64,000 nucleotides of DNA. Origin: Echinococcus granulosus. Taxonomy: Eukaryota; Platyhelminthes; Cestoda; Cyclophyllidea; Taeniidae. Below are positions 12,301 to 25,796 of this stretch, in pieces. Where the stretch lies: assembly GCF_000524195.1 (NCBI RefSeq), contig NW_020170446.1, forward strand, positions 313,178-377,177, written 5' to 3'. The number at the start of each line of letters is the position of its first letter. Within the stretch, counting starts at the first letter, position 1. The notes beneath the pieces were generated by a model. That model saw nothing but the letters and a program-made list of their open reading frames with translations, did not search any database and was not told the origin of the DNA. The translations under genes were made by a program, and so were the position numbers.

Positions 12301-15300
12301 CCGAGGCTCAGCATGTACACATGCGCTCGCATCTTGCACATCCATGTCACTTTTGAAGGTGCACGCGGCATGATGTAGCACAGTGGTTAGTATTCTGTGC
12401 TAATCGCTTTAAGTCTGACAAGTAATTGCTTCTATGGCAGCAGATCTGCCATTGGTGCGCGTCAGCTCGGGTAGAAAACCATCAACCAGTTCTACACATA
12501 TGTCTGTCTTAAGCGGCCTTGGCACCCAAATTGTGCGCTTAAGCCATCACCAGACGCTAATATGTGCGAAATGACAGGCAAAAGCCATTGTTCGTCCTAA
12601 TCAAAAGGAAAAAAAAGAGAATCCTCGCCGTCTAGAACGTACTTCATGAGCCAGAAATAATCCAATCCAAGGGGGATGAAAGTTTTAGTTAAATTGTCAG
12701 AGCGACTGAAAAACTGTTGAATAAAGTATTTTCCCAATATGAAAAATCTGTGGCATATGGAAACAACCCCATTTTTGACTTCATTTCCATAAATTATCTC
12801 CTATCTCCCACTAAAATTATGCGTGTAAACGTGGGTAAGAATGGACGAACAGACAAGCAAATGCATGGGAATGGATCTTTAAATATTTTCCCCCTTCAAT
12901 GTGAATAAGGCAAGATTAGTTGTGGTGCCATGAAAATACCTGCTAGGTTAACCTCGATCGGCCACCGCATTAAGGACACACACACAGAGAGAAGAAAGGA
13001 CGCCGTTAGATAAAATGAAGCGCAGTTTTCAAGTGGTCAAGGAAGTGGACGCAAGTAACTGCGCTGTTGCATCAAAATACACTTTTTAATTCTCAGTTAG
13101 CAGAAACCTCCGAATGCGCCGCGAGAGAACGAATAAATGGAGAATAAGGGACCAGTTCACGAGTGGATGACCACAAATTTACAAAGAAGTACATGAAAAT
13201 ATTTACTTTGAATGAAGGTCCTCCGGGTAAAATAGTCGAGCTGTAAAAACACACACTGAGAATTTAAAATGTAAAAATTAACTTACTAGGCTGTTGTACC
13301 TTCCTGCATTCGTCATATTTTTGCAAAAAGTGGTCCAACGTATCCCAGCCTCCACCAACACGCACCATGACGTGGCTTCGAAGAATCTGACCAAGGTAAA
13401 AACGAAAAAGGTGAGAAAAAATGCAGCGTGATTGTAAATTTTATCCACTTAACCTAAATTCCAAATGTCGGCACATACATCGTGGACACGACTAGTCGTC
13501 CTTTTACCCTACCTGGTAAGGTCTTTCCGAAAGAGTTGCCTGTTTGTCTAACAAAGATGGAACCACGCACAAGGATTGAAATGACTGGGAAATTAAAAAG
13601 CGGACTTTTAAATGAATGCGAACGAATTTGGGGATACATGAGTGAGTGATTCGATTTAGTCCGCTGTGAGGACGTGCCAAGCGCCCCTGACTGTCCATAT
13701 TTATTACAAAGCACAGACATGCGACAAAATCATTTTGGTCTTGTTCAGTGTACCACCTTCTTCCCACGTTCAACTAACTCTCAGTTCATTGAATGCCAGT
13801 TGGATCTCATAGATCTGGGGTTTGAGGTTACCCGCCTTGCTGGTTCCCGTTTAACCCACCTTCAAAGGTGATAGTAGTGGCCATCGTCAAGTCTGTTCCA
13901 CAGAACTCCGTGAAGGTGCGCCAGTAGAACAGCCGGTCCAAGAATAACGCAATTCACAGATGCTCTATCAAGTTGAGGAAGTCTTTCCATCCTTAGTCAT
14001 GAAGAGTTGCGAGCCGGCATTGCTTAAGGTGATGTGAGATTTACGTGTCGAGAACATGCTTTGGTATCACTGGTGATGACCTAGTTCGTCTACATCCACG
14101 TTACCAGGTAAAGACATTGATAAAGTTAAGCAGGTGGGTCCTACCCACATGCACTAACAGGTGACAACCAGCCGCAGACACCGCCAGCACGGTGTTCGAC
14201 GCTTCTTTCACATGAGTACTAAACTCGCACCGTCTTTTAGGCTGTCTGCAAATTTGTAGCGAAATGCAATTTTAAAATGCAAAGTTAAACAAACTATCAC
14301 ACCATCAGCTACTTTAAAACAATTCACTCATTACTCATGCTACTCTTGTAAAACATGCTTTCTTTGTTTGAGTGCATGTGTGAATGTTAAACCGAAAACG
14401 TAATTTTTCACTTGCTAAAAGTCAAATATAACTATGGCAGAGCTTTGTCTTCCCTGAGTAATCCAGGCGAAATTTTTTATTTTGAAATAGTCGGTTCGAA
14501 GAAAGTCCACTTAAAAGACAGTACAAGCCGTCACACCTCCTCGAAACCCATCCATGAGAAGAATAGCGCCTCATGTTCTGTATTCCCATGATCATATTTC
14601 TCCAGGCTGGAAATGATGACCACACTTTCTTAGGCTACTGCTGTGACGGCTAGAAGTAGACTCGTTAAAGGTAAAGTCGTCTATGGGATTGGATTACGAG
14701 CTCCTGAAGAGTTCGTGCATGATACGAAGCCTAGAACGACACTTCTGGGAATTTGAGGAGAAGAAACAAAGCGTCTTACAAATTGCTGTATAGGATGGAA
14801 GGTGACTTACACGAACAAAGATTTGCGTACTCTTATCACCGAAAAGATAGCGTCCCTCACTCAATCGGATCATGGGAAAGGTCTGTTCACACGTGCATTG
14901 GGCCAGTTTTTCGCGAACCTTGAGAAAGAGAAAGCAGAAGAATGCAAAGACGATTTTATTATACATCTTTGGTAATTGCACAGATGTAAGACTTGACTAA
15001 AAGTGCTCTGAACACCAAATTATTTTCTGGAGTCTAAATTCCAGTTCCAATTTTCGCCCACTTAGGCCCTTTGTCAGATGCTACTTTGGCTGTCGAAAAG
15101 CTCGAGTTTTAAACCAAACAAAGTACAGAGAGGTCGTGTTTACTTGTGCCAATTATCTGTCGCCGTGATTATAGATTTAGGGACTTTCACTTGAAACCAC
15201 AAGAATGAGAGATTAAAAAGTAGTCAAAGTTCAACGAAAGTAATTCAGTGACACGCATATCGCACCATCAAAGTGGATAATCTTGTTACGAGCTGTCACA

Positions 15301-18300
15301 TTTTATCCACTTATGTGGTGCTACTGGTAAAAAATACGCCAAAGAATGTATGCAGCCATTGAAGGATCCGTGAAAAACAAAAAAAAGAATTACATCCAAC
15401 AGGGAAATAAAAAGGCTATCACAAACAGAAATTTTGATCTATGTTGGTCACATCACTTTTTTTCCCTGCGATTTTTTGTCCAATACGGCACACATGAAGA
15501 ACCATCATCTATCCTGACTGTCCAAATGTCGTCTTATCGTTTGTAACAACATACATACGCATGGAGAGGTGAAGGAGGGATGAGAGAGGCGGGACAGATG
15601 ATTGCCGCAAGAGCCAATACCCGCGCCACGAGGCATCTTGCCCGTTAACCGTTGTATTCAGTGACTCATGTATGTACGCACTTACGCCCACAGAAATGGA
15701 GAGAAAAGATACAATTCATGGGGACAGAAAATATCCAAAGTAAAAAGCCGGATCTTTTTATCAGAGCTTAATCACATTTGAGAGGTCAATGGCCGGAAAT
15801 CGGACGGGGATGGGGAGGTTCTCCTCACTTTGTGGAGGAAATACTTCATATGTATGAGCTTAAATTCACTCTGGCTTTATAAATAGGGGCAACTGTGTCG
15901 ATTTGATATTTTTATAGCTGTGAGGTGCTCTAATTTTTACCCAAACAGCGTAATTCTGTTTGTCAGGTTTGGAGGAGGACCAACAACCCATCCTGACATC
16001 GATGAGTCATGAGTTCGGATTTGATGACCTTAAAATTAACACAAACATATCACCCTCAGAGGATGCAGTTTAGGAATTACCACATCGACTGTAAGCAACT
16101 TTTACTGTTGGTTCAGTGAGCGTGTTTATTAGCAATAAAAACCAGTTGGAACAATAAAAATAGGCATGTGGGAAAAGTGTTTACTCAATGACCGTGATCT
16201 CACGAGAACTCACAGAACAAAAGCAACAACATTTCCACAACAATACCAATCATTACTGGCAGTAATGAAATCCAAACTCCAGTTTTTGAGCGTGTGGAAG
16301 TAAAAGATTCCACCATCCCCTCCTTTCAATCGACTGGTTCGTCATTCTTGATCAAAACATTTATCGGTTTGGGGACAATGATGGATTACTTCATGCCTAG
16401 CAATCTTATTTGTTTGCAATAAAGGCAATTTATTACCTTGTATAGGTGAGAAGCTAGAAATGAAAAGTGGCTGGTCGTTTCTGGGAAAGAAACGGGAAAA
16501 AAGCAATTAAAAGTCCGCAGACTATTCACAAAACGTAGAATGTCTTCCCGATAGCATCTTTCTCAATGCTTCAACCTGATTTGCAGAGACAGTATGTAGC
16601 TCACAGTTTACAGCGGTAACTTCTCTACCAGCCAATTAAAATCGACTTTAGAAAGTCAATGGGGAAGACCACCAATCGTACACCCGAATTTGAGCCAATC
16701 GAGATTAAGAAAGGATTGATTGTAAAATCCTGTGTTTCTGGGTCAGACCGAATTGTCAAATCACAGCTGCCGTGGTTGAAGCAAAAACGGTCACCCCAAG
16801 CCTCCAACAGTGAAGCTGAGTAATGCCGGACGCGGAGTAATGAGTCATGGGAACACAACCACGCACACACATGGACAGAAGGGAGAAATTGAACCTTAAA
16901 AACAGACACCGAATGGCGGCCATAGCCAAACAAGCATATACTCCCTTGAAGCGAGTCTTGGTCTGGCCGAACCGCCGAGTAGGCTTTCCAGAAGTGATTT
17001 TTGTTTGGCCGCCCTGCACATTGACCTAAATGCCAGGGTAGGCTTTACACGCTATTCTGTTTAGTGACTGAGCTCACTGTGAGCATTTAGTCACCCGCAG
17101 TGATGCAAACATTGGTACAGTATATCACTCTTGAACGGTCTGGATGAGGTACTAATCAACCGCTCAGAAACACAAGACTTCGGTGCCTCTGTCAAAATTG
17201 GGGCAAACTTGACGTGAATACTTCAAGCTACGAGCACGCCGGCCTCTATCTGTAAATGCTTCCCTCAACAACATTATTCCATTCGGTTTTGTGGGTTTTT
17301 TTTCTCCTAACACTTTTATCACCAATATGGTAGGTTTAAAATTCGATGTTAAATGTAGCCATGCAAAGTAGAAAAGTGGTTAAACTACCAATCGCGCATA
17401 ATTACTAGGAATCGAGAAGAAAAAAAGTACCAAAATTCCCGGACACAAAATAAGTGGTGTGGACTAACTTACAATCTCGTCTAGAGTACGCATATCAATA
17501 ACAGGGCGTTTATATTGCGATTTCTTATTCTTCAGCTCCTCTTCTTCCTGTTGTTTGGCTTTGAGAGCTTCCTGTCTTTTGCGTTCCTCTAGTTCTTCCT
17601 TTGCTTTCTTTTCTCTCAACAGAGCAGCCTTGTTGGTGCGCTTTTCCGTGGATTTCACAGACAAGGGGATTTTTGAAAGGGGTGCTTCTGTTGAAGACTC
17701 TAATGTATTTGCCTCCGTCTCTGTCCCGATTGACACATTTATTGTCTTATTTTCTAACTCTTGTGTATCACCAGTCCAGTCATAAGAAGGTACATCCACA
17801 GTATTGGTGCCGTGGTCACTACCAAAGTCTTGGTCACCCAAAGCAATCTCGTTGTCAATCTCCTTTTCAAGGTAAATGATTTCAGGCACTTCCATACCGA
17901 CCCGTCCACCAAGACGAGCTAGCTCTAGTAAGCAGACAATAACGCTGCGAAGATTTTTGCGGGACACGAGATCTTCCGTCTCGAAGAGGATACAGTCTGG
18001 TAACCGCATTGCTCGACACCAGTGGATAAAGTTAGCGACATTGTCACGAGCCCAGAAACTGCCTCCAGCTAAGTTGACAGCGTTAAAACCGCGAGACTGA
18101 AAGGTTGGAGGATTGGGAGGAAGAACGGGTTTTACTCCACCAATCTGCACACCTTCCAACCTTCGTTCACCATTCTGAAGACTCACAGGAAACTCCCGCT
18201 CAAGCAAACGATGTAGTTCAGTTGCATGGTGACAAAGAAGCACACCATCAGAGATTCGGTCGAAAAAAATTTCAGCATCGAGGTCCTTTGCGATGTCGGG

Positions 18301-18789
18301 ATATAATCGCGACATCCAGTCTGCCAGGTCTTCAGTCATTGCTGCGAGAAATTCATCTTTATTGCTGAAAGGCTGGACGGAGGGAGAATCCAGTGCAGAG
18401 ACCGAACAGGCCCTACCCATGCGACATTTGGAACCCACACGAAGAGCATTACCAAAATAGAATACCTGGCAACCGCTATCTTCATCTGTAAATGCACTAC
18501 TACAGTCGCTCGGTGAGTGTTTGTTATTTCCATTGCCTACATCAATAGAGGCAGGAGAACAGGGATCGTAGTCACTGCATCCCGGGTAGGTATCCTCTGC
18601 AAGACTCAAATCAACACTATTTGGCATTCGCATCTTGCCTCCTGTAGTCAAGTTATTTTGATTTTTCTGATACAGATGCTCCGCTTTGACATTCTGATTA
18701 TTTTTCAGTGGGGAATATCTACTCGTCACAACCAAATTTTCTGGTGGCAGCGAGCAAGCCCGCGTCTCTAGTTGACTGTTACGAGTCAT
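9373..18789 (-). CDS. GAS2L: GAS2-like protein (CH + GAR domains, SxIP EB1-binding motif)
   Basis: Cytoskeletal linker: in this family the CH domain binds actin and the GAR domain binds microtubules. Minus-strand exons: 18789-17473, 14918-14811, 13386-13300, 11497-10997, 10767-10579, 10218-9373. All introns are phase 0 and the product is about 1,015 aa. Exon 1 holds the CH domain: [53 protein letters not shown], then a charged helical segment (about residues 400-435). The GAR domain spans exons 2-3: [21 protein letters not shown], then [19 protein letters not shown]. The last exon is Ser/Pro/basic and unstructured, with SRIP (codons 9460-9471) inside GSRIPRPSK, the SxIP motif that recruits EB1. 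Exons 4 and 5 share their first and last residues (see findings). The start ATG at 18789 is the first in the frame. Human GAS2L proteins are 680-880 aa, so this tail is long. The exon 4 acceptor (CGGAAAAG) is weak. Confidence 0.88.
12376..12386 (+). repeat. tRNA-like A-box, possible SINE relic
   Basis: TAGCACAGTGG followed by TTAG resembles a polymerase III A box as found at the head of tRNA-derived SINEs. No good B box follows at the usual distance and no cloverleaf is evident. It lies in an intron of the GAS2-like gene. It is either an eroded SINE or chance. Confidence 0.2.
13786..14230 (+). repeat. Dispersed repeat family 1, copy 1 (intronic)
   Basis: About 440 bp highly similar, in direct orientation, to 20461-20935. 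Shared blocks include the stretch with CCGCCTTGCTGGTTCCCG, the block CAAAGGTGATAGTAGTGGCC, and the right part ending GGTGTTCGACGCTT. Relative to copy 2 it lacks about 25-30 bp near 13948. It lies in the GAS2-like intron between the two GAR exons. No coding potential or terminal repeats were recognised. Confidence 0.85.
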
Positions 18790-18949
18790 TGTCCATTATC
18801 TGCCTTGCTTGCGTTCGTAATAAGGAAGGGGGACTTTGGAAAGACAAAGTAGATGGTTCCACACCGTGCCTGTCTCGTGGTAGTGCGTTCAACGCTGACT
18901 TGCAAGACTGTGAGGCTCTCACAGCAGCTAATGGTGGTACACAGCATAG

Positions 18950-19000
18950 CGCCAATGGGCGTTGCTGCCACCTGATTGGCTATACACTAGCCAATGGTGT
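18950..19000 (-). promoter_or_regulatory. CCAAT-box cluster upstream of the GAS2-like gene
   Basis: Three CCAAT pentamers lie within about 45 bp: CCAAT at 952, ATTGG at 975 and CCAAT at 991 (add 18000). They sit 160-210 bp upstream of the GAS2-like ATG. Clustered CCAAT boxes are typical NF-Y sites in animal promoters. No TATA box was identified. Promoter function is an inference from position and motif. Confidence 0.4.
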
Positions 19001-20460
19001 GGCCACACCCTGTTTGGACGCGTCAGCTTGATGACGAATATTTCAACCTACGGTCAGTGGGTTGGATAGGGTTGAATCGTACACCACGCGTGGCGTTGTA
19101 CCTTTCGTAAATTGTTGCATGTCTTTGGTATGCTGTTTTAAAGCCTCTTCTGACCTATTTTTCCATTGCTTTTTACAAAGAACAGTACAGGTTATGATGA
19201 AGTACGTTCGGCTCAGCTTCACTACTGTAACTTTGCTGTTTGTCTCATTAGAATATGCTTATGGGTGTATGCTTTGCAGCACCTTTCTTTAACCGTTTAT
19301 ACATTAAAAGTCCACGACTTTATATACACTTCCTGAATTTCTTAAGGTAACTTATTGCAGTCACTGCAACCACAGCCAAACAATAAATCTCGCGTGTTTG
19401 TAAACATAGAAGGAGACGAGTTTTTTGCATTTTTAATCGTATGTAGGGATGTAGACGATAGCCAAGAGTGGGTTAAGCGCTTCATTAGCATTTCACCAGG
19501 GATTTTTCACAGAGACAAAGTTTACGCCAGCTCGAAGAGATCATGGAGCTCCGTACTCATTTCTAATGCCGTTCTTTTCCAATTTCAAGTATTTACGACA
19601 TTAGAACGGTTTCTTTGCTTTTTTTTAACTATCTGAGGTGATGTTTTGATGCACCGTGAATGGGTGCTTCCACTTTGTTGATGGCTTGGGCGTTAATCGG
19701 TAGGAAGAATGATCCAGGTCTAATGACCACGTGGTGTACTTGCAAATACCAAATGATGGCTAATTAACACGGGTCACCGGGTGTTCTTTTTATGCCGTCC
19801 TCGCACTTTAACGAATCCGCACTGCAAAAGCGAATCTCATAAAAAGCATTCGGCGAATGTACTAAGTCCTGCAAATTCGCAGACGCTTTGCACAAAAGTG
19901 CGGAAGTGTGATCACAAGTTCGTATATTAAATATCTAAACCGATTTTACTGCCTGCTCATCGCTAGATCTTAGGGTTCGGTGACCTAATACCTGATCTAG
20001 GTAACACCTTTTATCTTTTTAAGGACCTTAAAGTTTGCGCTAGGCCTGATAGGATTAGCTATACGGAAGAAGGTGTCACCTCAGTCCAATTGGTGGATGG
20101 TAGGTAGGGGAAGTGGATAATGCAGTTGGGGAGTAACAATAGATGAGTGAATTATTAAGAGGAAAAGGAATTAATTCTTGATTAATTTACTATCTTAAAA
20201 GGCAGACAAAGGTAACTGCTTGTGTGCTACTGAAAGAAGCTACTTTGAGAGTACAAATTATGATGCGATGGTAGCAATACTTATGTCACATGCTTCACAA
20301 CAATGGCATTTCAAGAGGTGATTGAAAACATCTTGTGCAGTTTTCTAGTGACTTGATTTAACTCGTGATAAGGACTTGCCAGGAGCCTGCGATTGTGTAC
20401 AGTTATTACAATGCGCATTATGCGCCAATCCATCAGTTCCTCCTCTTCCTCCTCACCTTA

Positions 20461-20935
20461 AGTTCATTGAATGCCGGTTGGACCTCATTGGTAGGAAATT
20501 TGAGGTTGTCCGCCTTGCTGGTTCCCGTTTAACCCACCTTCAAAGGTGATAGTAGTGGCCATCGTCAAGTCTGTTCCACAGAACTCCGTGAAGGTGCATC
20601 AGTAGAACAGTCGATCCAGGAATGATTTAATTGAATTTCGCAATTCTGGCGGTGAACCAATCACAGATGCTCTATCAAGTTGAGGAAGTCTTTCCAACCT
20701 TAGTCATGAAGAGCTGCAAGCCGTCATTGCTTAAAGTGACGTGAGATTTACGTGATAAGAACATGCTTTAGTATCATGGGTGATGAGATAGTTCGCTTAC
20801 TCCTACGTTACCTGTTAAAGCCGCTGATAGAGTTGAGTAAGTAGGTCCCATTCACATGTACTAACAGGTGGCAACCAGCCGCAAACATCAGCAGCATGGT
20901 GTTCGACGCTTTTCTCACATGGTACATCACTCGTG
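20461..20935 (+). repeat. Dispersed repeat family 1, copy 2 (intergenic)
   Basis: Direct repeat of 13786-14230, about 6.7 kb away. Blocks of more than 50 bp are near identical, including the segment around CCATCGTCAAGTCTGTTCCA and the segment around TGCTCTATCAAGTTGAGGAA. Scattered substitutions and one length difference near 20630 indicate two old insertions of one element, not an assembly duplicate. Confidence 0.85.
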
Positions 20936-22672
20936 CCAATTTGTTTAGACTATTTGCTGACAGACTACTGGACTGGCGTGTGATGTGAAATAGCTCTTGT
21001 ACTACAACGATAATCGAGCAGTCATGTTGTTGACCGTTCACAAACATCACACTCTTTACGCACTCAACACTTCACCTCAGGGCTATCCTCTCTTCGTGTA
21101 TTTACGTGATGAAGAGTATGTAATTACAGGTGAGATTTAACTGCTTGATGTAACGCAAATTGAATGTAACTGAGAGGAAAAATTGAGCCAGTCGTCTCAA
21201 TAGGCAACACAAGACTTTGTATCGCTTCAAAACCTATTTTGTGAGAGAGGGTGATATTGCCGCTTATTCAGCACTTTTTCTAATGACATTTTGCTAATCC
21301 CCACTTGCTTATCACCTTCTCTTGGATCTAGACAATCATATACAGATTTGGAAGCATAAGTGAAGCGGAAGACGGTGAAAAATTGGGTGGAAGAGTGGAA
21401 TCCGGTTGGAAGTTCATATAACTTAAAACTGCATATATTTTAATTCCAACATTTAAGGCGACTTCACCTAATTCAGCCTCATGGTAGCAAAACTTCGCAC
21501 ATCATTGAGAAGCCGTAAAACTTATAAATTATATCCAGGCCTACTGAACCCCGCAATTCAAGTAGTGTGTTTCGTGTCGATTTAAGCGACTGCATTATCC
21601 TGATGGCTAACCACCTTTCCGCCTCCCCTCTTGATAGCTCCCGCCACTTTATTGGGCTAAGCAACTGAGTGTTGTCGTTTAACCATTTATATGGGAATGT
21701 AAAAAAGTCATTTCCAAGGCAAGTGCCTCACATGAATGTGAATGTAAAGTCTCCGTCATGATGCCTTTTTTCGTTTTTTAATGAAAGCAAGCAATTGAGT
21801 GGGTGACTTGGATAAACACCAGCTGAATCACATGTTTGTGAAGAAAATCCACCCCATCAAAGGCTTTTATTTTGTACTTTGCACCTTCCATAGCACTTGA
21901 ACTTTATTTGTAGAAGTAATTTGTGCCTGTGAAAGATAACGAAAATACGTTTCAAGCTTACGTGAGGCAACGATTTAAGATTCTAAGCTAGGAAAGCAAT
22001 CGAATCTCAACATGCGGTCCCAACAAGACTCACAAGGATTCCGATATGACCTTATGAGGTCACAAATTTGAATAGAATTTTCCACGTCTTCAAAGTAGAG
22101 TGTCATTTCGTGGGCACATGACACTTCGTCCGTTTGTATTGGAATGTCCTCGCTCCAACCAATTGTAAATGTCTACTGTTTGGGTGGTCCAAATGAAGTC
22201 CAGCAATTAGGGTTGTTTGAAAAATACACTCAGACACAGTCACCTTCCTCACAGACTCCTTAACTGGGAGTCTCGGCACGGCACAAGACCCATTTCACGC
22301 ACACACATTCACTTGGGTGTCAGCAGAGGGCTGTGCTATACCTCGCTTGGAATAACTCAGACGCTACAGATCAATGTAGAATTCCTTTTGACAAAGCAAG
22401 AGGTTAAAACATTTCTCTAAATGGTTTAGCTATTAAGCGGCACAGAGTACTGCATTGACAACTGATTGCAAGTGCTAACAACTGTCAAGCTAGCTGGACT
22501 TGGCAAACCAGGGTAAACTGGAATTTAGGATTAAATAGCCGGTAATCGACATGCGCCATGTGTCTCTTTCCAACACGGTCGAGACACCCTCGACCAAAAT
22601 CATACCATTGTTAACCAGTGAATGATCACTTTGACATTTAGGAGGTGAGAGTCACGGATACTTGTGTCGCTA

Positions 22673-22838
22673 GAAGATTTCAAGCACAGATTGTGCAGTC
22701 ATAAGGCGCACAGGCGTTCAGCCGTCAAACACTTGATTGAAATGATGCCAACGTGTCAAAGATCCGCTCCCGTACGTCTGTAGGATTGTGGTGATGGTAG
22801 CAGTAACCTGTGACTTGGCCCCTGATGATCAGCAATGC
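22673..22838 (+). repeat. Dispersed repeat family 2, copy 1
   Basis: About 165 bp matching, in inverted orientation, 25797-25959. The best block begins with CAAGCACAGATTGTGCAG and includes GTCAAACACTTGATTGA. In both copies the same frame opens with DFKHRLC and then HRRSAVKHLIE; copy 1 then frameshifts. It may be a remnant of a mobile-element coding segment, but the protein family was not recognised. Confidence 0.75.
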
Positions 22839-23658
22839 AACATTTCGCCACAGGAAAAGGCCTGATTAATGCGTAGCTTGTCATGATATTAAAAATTTTT
22901 CCGTAAGGACGCTAATTTCACCCGTGAATATTTGGCATTTTGAATGATTGTCACACCCACGCCAGGTACAAAAATAGCTTTCCGTCTCTGCCCCCACATG
23001 GCAGTTGAATAGTCCAATGAGCAGTAAAAAGAGTAAATTTTGAAAAGAAAATATAATAGTTAGCTAAATAGCACCATTCTACCTTCTCAAATCTGGTTGC
23101 ATCATAATGCTTTTGAATAAAATCAAAGAAGGGGAATGATGTGGAGGCAGATTGGCAGTCGTACCGTCAACTCTCTACGCACCAAACCTGCTCTTCAGAC
23201 GATATTTGAGAGCTGAGGATAACTGCATTAGTGTAAATGCAGAAGAGCACTGTAAGAAAACAAAAATTCAAATTCCACTTCAAAAGGTATTTTTTTAATG
23301 CTTTATAACTCAAAAGTCCCGGTTCATGTTGAACGCGTAGAAAAATTTTGTACTATCTCTACTCGTTTCGGCCACAAAGTACGCTGCGGACCTCAAAACT
23401 TAATAATATCTTAAAAAATATCGTGTATAGGACGTGAATAACTATATGAAGATCGGTTTTACTGTAAAATGGCCTGCCTTTGACCTGGAAAACTGATTTA
23501 TGCCTCACAGAGGTCACCCGACTAATTAGCATTTAAGTCTCTACACCTGCCATGTCTAAAATAAGTGATAACTTGAGAATGGTACGAGGTCGTCAGTGGT
23601 AACGTGTGCTTAAAGTCACGAGCGTTAAGACCCACTGGGTTCGGTTGCCATTTTAGTG

Positions 23659-24800
23659 TCATAACGCTCCGTCTGTGCGTAAGGCCTTCCAGCGCTTGAC
23701 GGATTCATTGGGCTTCATCTCCATCCCTTTCAAGCGTTGAAATAGAACAAGACAGCAAATCATGAACCAAAATGTGCGAATGTACTGCTGACCATCCAGT
23801 CTTTCTTGTGGTTGTAGTTTGCCATACCGTCGAAAATCAGTGTCATCAAAACGGAAGGACAAAATACAGGGGTTCCGGAGCCTTCGTAGTTGAATGAGAA
23901 TTAAACAACAACGCATCCTCATTTCATTAGATGTCGGTCGCTATCACACACCCTGGTCACTTCTTCCGGTTCTTTTGTCACAACCTAGCTCCAATTTGTG
24001 AACTGCGTCGATGGCGAACGATTAACCCACTGAGATGCTCTACAACGAGTCCACTTTCGACACCACTCTCTATTTCTGGGAACACGAGTTTCAAAGCAGA
24101 GGCATTTGAGACTGCCTTCATGCATCTATTCCTTGCCATCTTCTCATTTTATTGCTCTCTAGCCTTACGTTAGCATTTGCTTCAGCTATGGAAAGTACCT
24201 TTGGTTGCACGACTATGGAGATTTTCTGATCGCCGAAGTTTGATGCCTCCTTTTGGAATTCGGTATCAGGTATCCATCTACCCAGACATAATTAGGAGCT
24301 GCCTTCCTTGCATGAACTAGAGGCCTTGTAGTTAGCTAAGGCAATTTGGATCGCTTGATCCTCCCACCTATGCATCATCCCGCCCCTTCGCTTAAATCGT
24401 AATAAACCAAACCAGGTTAACGGAAAGGTTTTTTTCGTCACAGACAAATGGCCCAGGAGGCTAAAAGCAAGGTCAGAAGGCTGTACCATCAATATGAAGG
24501 TAAACATTGCGAAAATTGAAGAGCTCATGTAGTTAATTTGAAGGTTTGAAGGAAGCAATGGCTTGGGTGTTTAGTGGTTCGCCTCGGATGCACTTGGGCA
24601 AAACTTTCTGTATGCAGCTAGAAGGCGATTATTCCAACATTTCCAACGGCTGGAGTGGAATACCTCCAGATAACCGCACTCCGACTCCATTAGCACCAAG
24701 AAGGGTTGTAGTGATTTGGTATTTGTTCCATGGTAAAATTGACCTGCGAGCTTTTGACCCTGTTCTATTCTTCACTTCTATTTCGGTGGGATTGGCCTTT
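23659..24800 (-). other. Possible unrecognised minus-strand coding segments
   Basis: The best segment is 24800-24664: acceptor TTTTGACTAG, then an open frame with KANPTEIEVKNRTGSKARRS and LPWNKYQITTTLLGANG, then donor GAG|GTATTC. Its entry phase matches the exit phase of the exon-like segment at 27195-27046. Further open minus-strand stretches at 24558-24292 and 23922-23659 (RRYGKLQPQERLDGQQYIRT) could belong, but I could not join them in frame. No domain is recognised. It may be a divergent gene or a decayed element. Confidence 0.25.
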
Positions 24801-25796
24801 CTAGTCAAAATTGGATCCACCCAGGTGCTTTTTGCGCATTGGTGACAAATTCTCCTTCAAATTGGTGCGCCGGGGAGGACACGGATCGTGGAGTCTCGAT
24901 GACTAGTTAGCGCCCTTTCCCAACTTGTTGGGAAAAGAGTGAATGAAGAATGCAAACTCTCATAAATGTAAATAAACTTGTACTTGAGTGAAAAACACTG
25001 AGGTCAAATTAGCACATTGTTGTGGGTATTTTGCTCCTACATCGGTGCCTATTCATTACTGGATAAAGTGATTGGCAGCGTTAGAAATAAATTAAATTGT
25101 TCTTTCCAAAGGTGAGAACACAATGTAGTTCACAAACAGCATACCCAAGCCTTCCTGTACTACCTTAAATGCACAGAAACACAAAGGGCATCTGGGACTT
25201 TACTGCCCTGGCTAACTGCATTCCAGCAGTTTTATGCCTCCTTTATCCGTCCAAAGTGGAGACTTTTGAAGCACCCAAGTGACCACTTTAACGTGGCAGT
25301 GAACATTGATGCATTTTCACAGTTCCTACCACCTCATAAATCACTTGGATGCTGACATTCCTTTGCTTCCCTATGGACGGGATAAGATTGTCTAGTGTAC
25401 CAAATATCGTCTAAGCAACTATAACTGAGAGAGGGTAGGTCGGAGCTGCGTGCAATCGGTACTAGGGTTCCAATAGCTACTGAAAGAGACAATAATCCGT
25501 ACTACTATTATAAAAACTAACACTTGAAATAATTAGCGATCTCACTTTGTGCGTTCAAATCTAACTGGGACTTCAGAATTTTTTGTGATTGGTCTCGAGG
25601 GGGATGAAGCCTCGCCCTCCTAGGCTTATGCACTTATCATTGAAGTCAGCTTTGGCATTGAAAGATTTGTCACTACTACTGATGTTTAAACTACCGGAAA
25701 ACAGTTCACCTCCCGTCGAAAACGATTAATTTCATTGTAAAGAACACGTTAAGCCGGCACCGTGGCGCTTATTTGAGGAGCCACAGGAACAACCGA

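Larger units (their letters stand above)
19001..23658. other. Non-coding region with repeats
   Basis: No gene is supported here. Open frames are short and without motifs. One at 19355-19636 (+) encodes an acidic stretch (GDEFFAFLIVCRDVDDSQEW) but has no splice partners or known relatives. The region contains copy 2 of repeat family 1 (20461-20935) and one copy of repeat family 2 (22673-22838). Confidence 0.5.

Noticed and set aside
24546..24845. 99-codon plus-strand frame
   Set aside because: Opposite the minus-strand exon-like segment 24800-24664, which has better splice signals; likely a shadow.
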